Positions 1 through 7,780 of a stretch of DNA of 32,601 bases are shown piece after piece. This DNA is from Treponema primitia ZAS-1 (lineage in GTDB: Bacteria > Spirochaetota > Spirochaetia > Treponematales > Breznakiellaceae). The stretch is taken from positions 1-32,601 of the forward strand of contig NZ_AEEA01000046.1 of NCBI RefSeq assembly GCF_000297095.1. Reading direction: 5' to 3'. The position numbers were made by a program, and so were the translations under genes. The notes beneath the pieces are model-generated. The model worked only from the letters and a program-made list of their open reading frames with translations, was not told the origin of the DNA and did not search any database. Every line of letters begins with the position of its first letter. Position 1 is the stretch's first letter.

Positions 1-24
1 GCAGCTGCTTGGCGGGAAGGAAGA

Positions 25-339
25 ATGGCTATGACCGTGGATATCAATGCGGTACGGATATTTATCCGACCGGGATATACGGACCTGAGAAAAGCAGTGA
101 ACGGGCTTGCGACGATCATAGAGGAGCAGATGGAACAGGACCCGTTAAGCGGGAGCCTATATTTATTCTGCAACCGCCGGAGGAAACTGCTGAAGGTTAT
201 TTGGTGGGATAAGACGGGGTTCTGGCTAAGCCATCGGACCGAAGGTCCGCAACGGTTGGAGAAGGATATCTTTCCATGGCCGGAACACAAGCGGCCAGCC
301 AACGGCTCTCTCCAGGGGGCAGCTTCTTCCGGTTTATGA
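25..339 (+). pseudogene. tnpB: IS66-family TnpB (Orf2) remnant, C-terminus frameshifted
   Basis: The translated N-terminal half matches the accessory Orf2/TnpB protein of IS66 elements: an RIFIRPGYTDLRKAVNGLA stretch, then DPLSGSLYLFCNRR, LLKVIWWDKTGFWL and finally RLEKDIFPWP. The ATG at 31 overlaps a TGA (32-34) closing another upstream frame, as expected for coupled IS66 orf1/orf2; the ATG at 25 is the alternative start. Two defects are visible. A 15-bp in-frame palindrome (235-249) splits the usual HQRLE stretch into SHRTEGPQRLE. After FPWPE the frame loses family resemblance and stops at 339, while the +1 frame from about 283 reads TALSRGQLL and YDLYRHH, which looks like the lost C-terminus. 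No transposase (TnpC) follows. I read it as the decayed end of an insertion sequence whose other end lies left of the window. Family call is firm; inactivity is inferred. Confidence 0.8.
235..249. repeat. 15-bp palindrome inserted in tnpB
   Basis: CGGACC-GAA-GGTCCG forms a perfect 6-bp stem with a 3-base loop. Removing exactly these 15 bases joins cat to caa and restores SHQRLEKDIFPWP, the form expected in IS66 TnpB. This suggests a small in-frame insertion after the element arrived. Comparison with an intact relative would settle it. Confidence 0.5.
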
Positions 340-902
340 TCTGTATAGGCATCACATGACCCTCAATGAGTGTAATCCCGGCCCATTTTTCCGTCAATCT
401 GTACTGGTATACGCTCCGTAGATACCCCTTGAGTTCTCGCGGTTCACGTACAACACCAGGATTGGGCGGAAAATGGAGAGCGCCGCCGGATCCTGGAAGA
501 ATTTTCCCTGCTGCCAGAGACCCGCAGGGTCTCCGTAGCGTGACTAAGTTTACGTGTCAGGTTCTACAAGCCCCGTTAAGCGCCCCCTCATGCAATCTCC
601 CAGGGGGTGCCGGGTCGAGCACGTAGCACACCCCCCCAGCCTGCTTCCACAAACTTCATTAAGCGCCCCCCGCCAAGCACTCTCTCGTATACCCCACAAA
701 AGCGGGCGGGTACGGGGGTGTGCCGGGCCGAGCACATTTTGGAATTCTCTGCTGGAGGAGACCCGCAGGGGCTCCGTAAGCAGGTTCTACAAGCGTGCGA
801 GCGCCCGGCACACCCCCGTACCCGCCCGTTTATGCGAGAGATATATGCGAGAGATTGCGAGAGATTGCGAGAGATTGCAATAGATTGCGATAGATTGCGA
901 TA
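340..902. repeat. Gene-free cluster of imperfect GC-rich repeats
   Basis: No reading frame here has a recognisable product or a ribosome binding site. Several blocks recur. A 21-bp block GAGACCCGCAGG(G/G)...CTCCGTA lies at 517-537 and 758-778 with one difference; the first copy is a perfect 7-bp stem with a GCA loop. CAGGTTCTACAAGC occurs at 558-571 and 781-794. TTAAGCGCCCCC occurs at 576-587 and 659-670. A block GGGGGTG..CCGGG(T/C)CGAGCAC lies at 603-622 and 714-735. The region looks like two or three diverged copies of one structured intergenic element next to the broken IS66 end. Whether it is a REP/MITE-type repeat or remains of element ends cannot be decided from one window. Confidence 0.6.
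703..828. repeat. Perfect 26-bp inverted repeat around a 74-bp centre
   Basis: The arm at 703-728 (begins CGGGCGGGTACGG) is the exact reverse complement of the arm at 803-828. With one G:U wobble at 702/829 and two further A:T pairs, the stem extends to about 29 bp. The 74-bp centre contains second copies of the 21-bp and 14-bp blocks found at 517-571. The structure could be the terminal inverted repeats of a tiny non-autonomous element or a strong RNA/DNA cruciform. No flanking target duplication was recognised. Confidence 0.75.
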
Positions 903-905
903 GAT
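846..905 (+). repeat. Six tandem 10-bp repeats (TGCGAGAGAT/TGCGATAGAT)
   Basis: Units start at 846, 856, 866, 876, 886 and 896. The first three read TGCGAGAGAT, the fourth TGCAATAGAT and the last two TGCGATAGAT. A partial seventh unit merges into TTGACA at 909. The array therefore ends exactly at the putative -35 box of the PBP gene. A 10-bp period places each unit on the same face of the helix, compatible with a protein-binding or bending array, but slippage expansion alone would also explain it. Confidence 0.8.
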
Positions 906-908
906 TGC

Positions 909-937
909 TTGACAAAGCCAGAACCTTTCCCTACCCT
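909..937 (+). promoter_or_regulatory. Putative sigma-70 promoter of the PBP gene
   Basis: TTGACA at 909-914 is a perfect -35 hexamer. With a 17-base spacer the -10 position holds TACCCT (932-937), a weak match. Transcription would begin at about 944, only a base or two before the ATG at 946. The -35 is clear; the -10 is not. Confidence 0.4.
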
Positions 938-945
938 AAAACAAG

Positions 946-3603
946 ATGAGATCCTACGTCCTAATCCGTATTTTCGCCGCCCTAACAATCCTAGCCGCAG
1001 TAGTAATCGGTGTCAGCCTAGGCCTCTCCCTGGCGGAAACCAACAACATCAAGAACCAGGAAAATTTTGTCGAATTTGCCCCCGCCCTGCCCACCAAGAT
1101 CATGGATATCAACGGGGAACTGATTACCGAATTTTCTGCGGATGAAAAACGGGAGATGGTTTCCCTGAGTGAACTGCCCCGGCACCTGATCTATGCGGTC
1201 CTGGCGCGGGAGGATCCGGATTTTTATAACCATAAGGGCTTCAGTATCCGGGGTATCGCCCGGGCCGCCATGGGAAAACTTATCGGCCAGTCCCTGGGGG
1301 GGGGGTCCACCATAACCCAGCAGGTGGCGGGGACCCTGTACACCGACCGTACCGAATACTCCTATACCCGGAAAATCCGGGAACTCTGGTGGTCCCTCCA
1401 GATGGAGCGGCGGTATACCAAAAACGAAATCCTCGAAATCTACCTTAATTATATGTATATGGGGCCCGGAACCTACGGAGTGGAGGCGGCAAGCAAATAC
1501 TTCTTTGGCCACAGCGCCCGGGAAATTACCCTGGCGGAGGCGGCAATTTTAGTGATCCAGCTTTCCAGCCCGTCACGGTACAACCCCCTGGATAACCCCA
1601 ATGTTGCCCGGGACCGTCAGCGTTCGGTGCTGGACCGGATGATAGAGTTTGGCTATACCACCCGGGAAGAGGCGGACGCCTCCTTCAACGCCTATTGGGA
1701 TAACTACGATTATACCCGGGCTTCAACATCCGCCTACTATAGCCGGGAAGACGCCGCCCCCTGGTTCAGTGAATATGTCCGCCGGGAACTGGATACCATG
1801 ATGTACGGCGCCATGGACTACTACCGGGACGGCTATACGGTGCTCACCACCCTGGACCTGCGTCACCAGGCGGCGGCGGCTAAGTTTATGGAACAGGGGC
1901 TGGCAAAGGCGAATAAGGAGTATTCCCGGTCCAGTTCCAACCGGCTCACGGAAGCGGAACGGACCTATGTACCGGTAGTCGATATGCTTTCCCTCTTCTT
2001 TGACCTGGGCGATATCCACGCTTCCTCGGAAGCCCAGAATAAACAGAAAGCCCTCTCCCGGTATACAAAGACCCTTAATCCGGTGGCGGATATGGCCGCC
2101 CTCATGTTTGGCATCCAGGACCTCAAGGTCATGACCGCCAGCGCCTTTGCGGAGCTTAAAACCAACACCGAAAAAAATGTGGTGGAAGGCGCCCTGGTTT
2201 CCATCGAAAATGAAACCGGCTACATCACCGCCCTTATCGGCGGTTCCAAATACGACGAGTCCAACCAGCTTATCCGGGCAACCCAGGGAAATATCCAGCC
2301 GGGAAGTTCCTTCAAGCCCCTGTATTACTCTGCGGCCATCGATTCCCGGATCTTTACCCCCACCTCTTTGATCTACGATCTGCCCATCGTGTTCCATAAC
2401 GAGGACGGTACCCCCTATATCCCCCTGAATTTCCGGGGTGAATGGAAGGGCTCGGTATTACTCTACGACGCCCTGGCTAATTCCATGAACGTACCTTCCC
2501 TAAAGGTGCTGGACGCCATTGGCTTCGACGCCGCCATAGATAGGGCGGCAGCCCTGTTGGATATACACGATCCCGCGGTAATACGGCGGACCTTCCCCCG
2601 GGTCTATCCCCTGGGGCTGGGCATCATCTCCGCGGCGCCCCTGCAAATGGCCCGGGCCTTTGCGGTTTTCGCCAACCAGGGCCGGGATGTGTCTCCCATC
2701 GCCATCCGCGCGGTGGAGGACCGGAATGGCCGGGTCGTCTTGGATACGGAGCGGGAAGTACGGCTCCGGCAGCGGCGTATGGGCAGCGATATTCAGGTTA
2801 TCAGCCCCCAGAACGCCTATGTGATGACCAGTATGCTGAAAAAAACCGTGGAAATGGGGACCCTCTACGCCCCCTCCGAATGGGGGGCAAAGTTTAGCTT
2901 CCGGGACGAACAGGACAAACGGTTCCGTATGCCCATGGCGGGAAAAACCGGTACCCCCCAAAACTGGTCCGACGCCTGGACCGTGGGCTACTCCCCCTAC
3001 TATACCACCGCCATCTGGTTCGGCTTCGACAAACCCGGCAACTCCCTGGGGGTAAACCTTACGGGGTCCACCCTGGCAGGTCCGGTCTGGGCGGACTTTA
3101 TGCGGGAGATCCACCAGGGCCTGCCCCTCAAGGACTTTGTCAAACCCTCCACGGGGATCATCGACGTAACGGTCTGCACCAAGTCGGGGCTGTTGAAAAC
3201 GCCGGGCTGTCCCGGGGATGTAACCATGCCATTTCTGGAGGGAACCCAGCCGACCCGGTACTGCGATCTGCACGATGGTACCGCCGCCAGGGCCAATCAG
3301 GTAAATCTGGAAGGGATGCGTTTGGATACCATGCTCATGGACAGCAATACCCTGCTGGGGGAACTGAAGCTGCCGGAACTGCGTCTGGATCTGCTGCCGC
3401 CGGAACTGCAGCGGCCGGAACCGGTAAACCGGCCTGCCTCGAATCGCAGCGGAAACCGTACCAATCCCCGGACAACACCGGCCGCATCTTCCCGTCCACC
3501 ATCCCCGGCGCGGGAAACTCCGGAGTCTTCCCGGAGCAGCCCCATCATCTCGGATGAGGAATTCGGTCTGGAACTTCCGGATTATAATCCCCTGCTCGAT
3601 TAA
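946..3603 (+). CDS. Class A penicillin-binding protein (PBP1A type)
   Basis: An 885-residue bifunctional peptidoglycan synthase that polymerises lipid II and cross-links the strands. One N-terminal membrane segment (about residues 4-28) anchors it in the inner membrane. The GT51 glycosyltransferase domain follows, with ARED89PDFYNHKG carrying the catalytic Glu, GGGSTITQQ at about 118-126 and KNEILEIYLN near 159-168. The transpeptidase domain shows S454-SF-K457, S513-M-N515 and K667-T668-G669, so both activities look intact. The last 70 or so residues are rich in Pro, Ser and Arg and probably form a disordered periplasmic tail. The ATG is the first possible start, since a TAA lies in frame at 937-939. 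No Shine-Dalgarno precedes it, so translation may be leaderless. The 15-kb carbohydrate locus is not obviously related. Confidence 0.95.
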   Translation: MRSYVLIRIFAALTILAAVVIGVSLGLSLAETNNIKNQENFVEFAPALPTKIMDINGELITEFSADEKREMVSLSELPRHLIYAVLAREDPDFYNHKGFSIRGIARAAMGKLIGQSLGGGSTITQQVAGTLYTDRTEYSYTRKIRELWWSLQMERRYTKNEILEIYLNYMYMGPGTYGVEAASKYFFGHSAREITLAEAAILVIQLSSPSRYNPLDNPNVARDRQRSVLDRMIEFGYTTREEADASFNAYWDNYDYTRASTSAYYSREDAAPWFSEYVRRELDTMMYGAMDYYRDGYTVLTTLDLRHQAAAAKFMEQGLAKANKEYSRSSSNRLTEAERTYVPVVDMLSLFFDLGDIHASSEAQNKQKALSRYTKTLNPVADMAALMFGIQDLKVMTASAFAELKTNTEKNVVEGALVSIENETGYITALIGGSKYDESNQLIRATQGNIQPGSSFKPLYYSAAIDSRIFTPTSLIYDLPIVFHNEDGTPYIPLNFRGEWKGSVLLYDALANSMNVPSLKVLDAIGFDAAIDRAAALLDIHDPAVIRRTFPRVYPLGLGIISAAPLQMARAFAVFANQGRDVSPIAIRAVEDRNGRVVLDTEREVRLRQRRMGSDIQVISPQNAYVMTSMLKKTVEMGTLYAPSEWGAKFSFRDEQDKRFRMPMAGKTGTPQNWSDAWTVGYSPYYTTAIWFGFDKPGNSLGVNLTGSTLAGPVWADFMREIHQGLPLKDFVKPSTGIIDVTVCTKSGLLKTPGCPGDVTMPFLEGTQPTRYCDLHDGTAARANQVNLEGMRLDTMLMDSNTLLGELKLPELRLDLLPPELQRPEPVNRPASNRSGNRTNPRTTPAASSRPPSPARETPESSRSSPIISDEEFGLELPDYNPLLD

Positions 3604-3641
3604 ATTTTTTAAAAATAGTATATTGTAGGTGAGGTAGTGCG

Positions 3642-4034
3642 GTGCAGGTCCCTTTGAATGAAATTATTGTAAAAAAACGGATACGGAAAGAAATGGGAAA
3701 TATCCCCTCCCTGGCGGAGAGTATGAAACACTTTGGCCAGATGAGCCCAATCGTACTTAACAGCCGCAATCAGCTCATCGCCGGAGGCAGGCGGCTTGAA
3801 GCAGCGCGGTACCTGGGGTGGAGAACCATCAATGCCGTGGTAATGGATATCAGTGATAACCTTTCAAAGCTGGAATACGAGGTTGAGGAAAATCTTCAGC
3901 GCCAAAATTTTACTCCCGAAGAAATCACCCAGGCTGCAAAAAAGATAAACAAACTCCGCAACCCCGGATTCTTCCGGCGCATCTTGAATGCAATTATCAG
4001 ATTCTTTAAAATGCTTTTCAGAATAGAAAGCTGA
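3642..4034 (+). CDS. Short ParB N-terminal domain protein with C-terminal amphipathic helix
   Basis: A 130-residue protein that starts with GTG, chosen because GAGG lies seven bases upstream and VPLNEIIVKKRIRKEMGN matches the usual beginning of ParB/Srx domains. Residues 1-90 contain the CTP-binding-type ParB-N core (LAESMKHFGQMSPIVLN, IAGGRRLEAAR, ENLQRQNFTPEE). No helix-turn-helix DNA-binding domain or dimerisation domain follows. The protein instead ends with NPGFFRRILNAIIRFFKML, a basic amphipathic helix that could attach to membrane. It stops one base before the histidine kinase ATG, so the two are almost certainly co-transcribed. Function unknown. It is not the chromosome-partitioning ParB, which is encoded at 27290-28207. 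Confidence 0.8.
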   Translation: MQVPLNEIIVKKRIRKEMGNIPSLAESMKHFGQMSPIVLNSRNQLIAGGRRLEAARYLGWRTINAVVMDISDNLSKLEYEVEENLQRQNFTPEEITQAAKKINKLRNPGFFRRILNAIIRFFKMLFRIES

Positions 4035-4035
4035 T

Positions 4036-7000
4036 ATGAAAAAAATAATCGACTCCCTTAATGTAGCTTTGGGAAATCTTTTTTCCAGGCTTGGCTTAGG
4101 CATGCGGGCAAAGTTGATTATTCTTTTTGTTATTATCAAAGTTATTCCCCTGGTATTGCTCACCATCATGGCATGGGGGCAGGCAGTGGCGTTGGGGAAA
4201 GAGCTAAACCACCGCACCCAGGAATTAACCGTCCAGGCCAATGAAGCCCTGGTAAAAACCGGGGATATGGCGGTGGAAGATTCGGTAAGCGCCCTGAATA
4301 ACCTGGCCACAGCCCAGATAGAACGGACCAGCACCGACATGGCCCGCCGGGTAGCGGATTTTCTCTACGAACGGGATAGGGATATTCTTTACGCTTCGGG
4401 GATTGAACCAAACCCGGCTGCGTTCCGTTATTTTGTTGACAACAAGCTGGGGAATCTGATAAAAAAGGGGGACTGGGAACTGGCGGAGGATGGTAAATCC
4501 TGGGTTCCCAGGGAAACTCCCCGTCCGGAGAAAACAGTCGTTTCCTCAATCAAAGAAAACGAGGCCAGCTTCCACTACCGGCCCCCCGACAGCTTTGCTG
4601 CCGAGCAGCGGCCCCTCTACCTGGAAATGACCTATGTGGATCTTGCGGGTAATGAGCTCATCAAGGTAACCACTTCCCCCCGGATGGATCCTACCCTGAA
4701 AAATGTGGCGGACCGCCGGAATACCTATGTAAAGGCGGAAACCTATTTTGCGGAGCTCAAGAACCTTAAACCCGGGGAGATCTACGTATCCGATGTGATC
4801 GGCGCCTATGTCCGCTCCCATTTGATCGGCATGTATACTCCGGAGAACACCGCAGCGCGGGGCCTGGATTTCCAGCCCGAAGAGGAAGCCTACGCGGGGA
4901 AGGAAAACCCCAATGGCAAACGCTTCCAGGGTATTATACGCTGGGCAACACCGGTGGTGCGGAACGGCCGTATCACCGGCTATGTAACCCTGGCGCTGGA
5001 TCATGATCACATTATGGAATTTACGGATCATACCACCCCCATGAACGAGCGGTACATAGAGTTGCCCAGCGCCTTCGACGGTAACTACGCCTTCATCTGG
5101 GATTATAAGTGCCGCAGCATCAGCCATCCCCGGCATCATTCCATCGTGGGCTTCAATCCCGAAACCGGGGAAAGTGAAGTTCCCTGGCTGGAGGAAAGCA
5201 TCTACCAGTCCTGGTTAACAAGCGGTTTATCCTACACCGAATTTATCAAGGACCAGCCCACTTTCGTAGATCAATCCCGGACCAAAAAACCCGCAGCGGA
5301 ACTAACCGCCCTGGGCTTGGTAGGCCTGGACGGCCGCTATCTTAACAATGCCCCCCAGTGTACGGGCTGGTTCGATCTGACCAGCGAAGGGGGCTCCGGT
5401 TCCTTCCTCATACTCTGGAGCGGACTCTGGAAACTTACCACCGCCGCCACCATCCCCTACTATACGGGCCATTACGGGGAATCCAAACGGGGCTTTGGCT
5501 TTGTTGCCATAGGCGCCGGGTTCGAAGATTTCCAACGCCCTGCCCTGGATACCAAGGAAGTTTTGGACGGGGTTATCGCCGATGCGGATCGGAACCTCGC
5601 CGGCGCTGCTGCGGAAACCGGCAGAGCCATCGCGGCAAACCTCCTGGATACCACCGTAAAACTGGTGGTATCCGCGGGGCTCATGATCATCCTGGTGGTC
5701 CTTATCGCCATATGGATAGCGTCAATTTTTACCGGGAGTATCACCAGTATTATTAAGGGCATATCCACATTCCGTTCCGGAGAACGGCAGTTCCGGTTCA
5801 ATGCCCGGACGAAGGATGAAATCGGTACCCTGATGGATTCCTTCGACGATATGGCGGAAAGCCTCGTGGCCAGCGAGAAGGATGCCCTGGTAATAACCCG
5901 CATGGACGGCGCCATCATGTATGCAAATGATATAGGCCTTACAACCATGAAAAGAGCGTTTTCCGATATCCAGGGGAAGCCCTACGCCCATATCAGCATC
6001 TATCCCCCGGATTCACCCTACGATCCCATTATCGCCCTCCACAACAACCGGGAAGCGGATGTTCTGTACCTGCCTGATACGAACCAGTACGTCCGGGGAG
6101 GCGCCGCCTATCTAACCGATAAGGGCGGAAATAATATCGGCTATATCATCACCACCACCGATGTTACCGAGATTGTGGAGGAACAGAAGCGGATCGAGGA
6201 ACAAAAGATCCTATTGGACACCATTTTCTCCGCCTCCCCGGATCTTATCTGGTATAAGGATATTGAGGGCCGGTACCTGGCGGTGAATCCCCGGTTTGCC
6301 GCCGCAACGAATAAAACTACTGACGAGATAGTGGGGGCCGCCGAGGAGGACGTATTCCGTCCGGAAAACCTGGCAAATATCCGGGAACAGAACCGCAAGG
6401 TCATTGAATCCCGCAGACCCCAATATTCGGAAGAACATCTTATTTTTGCGGACGGCCATGAGGAAATTGTGGACATGGTACGCACCCCCATCTTCGACGG
6501 CGATAAAAATCCGGTGGGGATCCTGGGTTTTGCCCGGGATGTTTCGGCCCGGGTAGCCATTGAAAACAAATTGCGCCAGACCCAGATTGATCTTGAACAG
6601 GCGGTGATAGACGCCAATGCGGCGAACCGGCATAAGGGAGATTTTCTTGCGCGGATGAGCCACGAGATCCGTACCCCCATGAACGCCATCATCGGCATGA
6701 CGGGAATTGTAAAAAAGAAACTCAGCGATGGTGAAGCCGCCGCAGATGAGATCCAGGCAAACCTTCGGCAGATCGAAACATCCTCCCAGCACCTTTTGGG
6801 ACTCCTCAACGATATTCTGGATTTTTCAAAAATCGAGGCCGGCAAAATCGAACTGTCCGATGAGGCGGTGGACCTAAAAAAACTGGTCCGTACCGTAGAA
6901 ACCATCATCAAGCCCCGGTGCGACGAAAAAAATATTACCTTTGATATCCGCTTAGAGCTTAGTCCGCCGGCATCCTTCAGGCTTGATCCCCTGCGGCTGC

Positions 7001-7776
7001 GCCAGGTATTGATAAACCTCCTGGGCAATGCGGTTAAATTTACCCCCGAGGGTGGGACAATAGAATTCAGTATTACTGAAAAGGAAAAGCAGGCGGGAAA
7101 AACCCTGCTGGAGTTCACGGTCCGGGATAACGGAATCGGCATATCCAAAGAAGCCCAGCAGTCCCTGTTTAAGCCCTTTGAACAGGCCTCGGCACAGACA
7201 TCCAAAAAATACGGCGGAACCGGCCTGGGCTTAGCGATTAGTAAAAGTATTGTGCAGCTCTTTGGGGGGGATATTACCCTGCAAAGCGCCGAAGGACAGG
7301 GGAGCGCCTTTAGTTTCAGCCTCTCCTTCCCCGACGAGGCAGCCCAGGCTGAGGAAGAGCTCAGTCTGCAGAACACCGAGAACCGCCTTGCGGACAAACG
7401 GGCCCTCCTGGTGGACGACGTGGAGATAAACCGTATCATCGCCGTAAACCTGTTTGAATTTACCGGCTTGAGTTTTGACGAAGCGGAAGACGGCCTTATG
7501 GCGGTAAAAAAATTCCGGGAATCGGCGGAGTATTACTACGACATCATTTATATGGATGTACAGATGCCCAACATGGACGGCTATGAGGCCACCGCCGCCA
7601 TCCGCGCCATGGACAGGGCGGATGCCAAAACCATACCCATCGTAGCCCTAACCGCCAATGCCTTTAAGGATGATATCGACCGGGCCATCGCCAGCGGCAT
7701 GAACGCCCATCTTGCAAAGCCCCTGGAAATGGATAAGTGTATCGAAGTAAGCTTCCGGCTCCTTGGCCTTAAGTAG
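4036..7776 (+). CDS. Membrane-bound hybrid sensor histidine kinase with PAS domains and receiver
   Basis: A 1246-residue two-component sensor. A transmembrane helix at about 25-48 and another at about 543-566 enclose a roughly 490-residue periplasmic sensor region of unassigned fold, probably Cache-like. A HAMP linker (567-615), two PAS domains (about 611-720 and 721-845) and a short coiled segment lead to the HisKA domain, with phospho-acceptor H876 in MSHEIRTPMNAIIG. The ATPase domain shows NLLGNAVKFTPEGG, DNGIGIS and GGTGLGLAIS. The C-terminal receiver carries VDD, the phospho-acceptor D1174 in YMDVQMPNMDGYEA and the conserved Lys in HLAKPLEM. No Hpt domain is present, so phosphotransfer must go through another protein. 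It lies one base after the ParB-N gene. Its 3' end converges on fusA with four bases between stop codons. Confidence 0.95.
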   Translation: MKKIIDSLNVALGNLFSRLGLGMRAKLIILFVIIKVIPLVLLTIMAWGQAVALGKELNHRTQELTVQANEALVKTGDMAVEDSVSALNNLATAQIERTSTDMARRVADFLYERDRDILYASGIEPNPAAFRYFVDNKLGNLIKKGDWELAEDGKSWVPRETPRPEKTVVSSIKENEASFHYRPPDSFAAEQRPLYLEMTYVDLAGNELIKVTTSPRMDPTLKNVADRRNTYVKAETYFAELKNLKPGEIYVSDVIGAYVRSHLIGMYTPENTAARGLDFQPEEEAYAGKENPNGKRFQGIIRWATPVVRNGRITGYVTLALDHDHIMEFTDHTTPMNERYIELPSAFDGNYAFIWDYKCRSISHPRHHSIVGFNPETGESEVPWLEESIYQSWLTSGLSYTEFIKDQPTFVDQSRTKKPAAELTALGLVGLDGRYLNNAPQCTGWFDLTSEGGSGSFLILWSGLWKLTTAATIPYYTGHYGESKRGFGFVAIGAGFEDFQRPALDTKEVLDGVIADADRNLAGAAAETGRAIAANLLDTTVKLVVSAGLMIILVVLIAIWIASIFTGSITSIIKGISTFRSGERQFRFNARTKDEIGTLMDSFDDMAESLVASEKDALVITRMDGAIMYANDIGLTTMKRAFSDIQGKPYAHISIYPPDSPYDPIIALHNNREADVLYLPDTNQYVRGGAAYLTDKGGNNIGYIITTTDVTEIVEEQKRIEEQKILLDTIFSASPDLIWYKDIEGRYLAVNPRFAAATNKTTDEIVGAAEEDVFRPENLANIREQNRKVIESRRPQYSEEHLIFADGHEEIVDMVRTPIFDGDKNPVGILGFARDVSARVAIENKLRQTQIDLEQAVIDANAANRHKGDFLARMSHEIRTPMNAIIGMTGIVKKKLSDGEAAADEIQANLRQIETSSQHLLGLLNDILDFSKIEAGKIELSDEAVDLKKLVRTVETIIKPRCDEKNITFDIRLELSPPASFRLDPLRLRQVLINLLGNAVKFTPEGGTIEFSITEKEKQAGKTLLEFTVRDNGIGISKEAQQSLFKPFEQASAQTSKKYGGTGLGLAISKSIVQLFGGDITLQSAEGQGSAFSFSLSFPDEAAQAEEELSLQNTENRLADKRALLVDDVEINRIIAVNLFEFTGLSFDEAEDGLMAVKKFRESAEYYYDIIYMDVQMPNMDGYEATAAIRAMDRADAKTIPIVALTANAFKDDIDRAIASGMNAHLAKPLEMDKCIEVSFRLLGLK

Positions 7777-7780
7777 GCCG

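Noticed and set aside
554..903. Open frames of about 100 residues across the repeat cluster
   Set aside because: They translate repeats and hairpins in several frames with no conserved product or ribosome site.
846..905. CRISPR array
   Set aside because: The units are only 10 bp and directly adjacent, with no spacers and no cas genes.
6141..7439. 432-residue open frame opposite the histidine kinase
   Set aside because: Shadow of the HisKA/ATPase/receiver region; Ser/Arg-rich with no recognisable domain.
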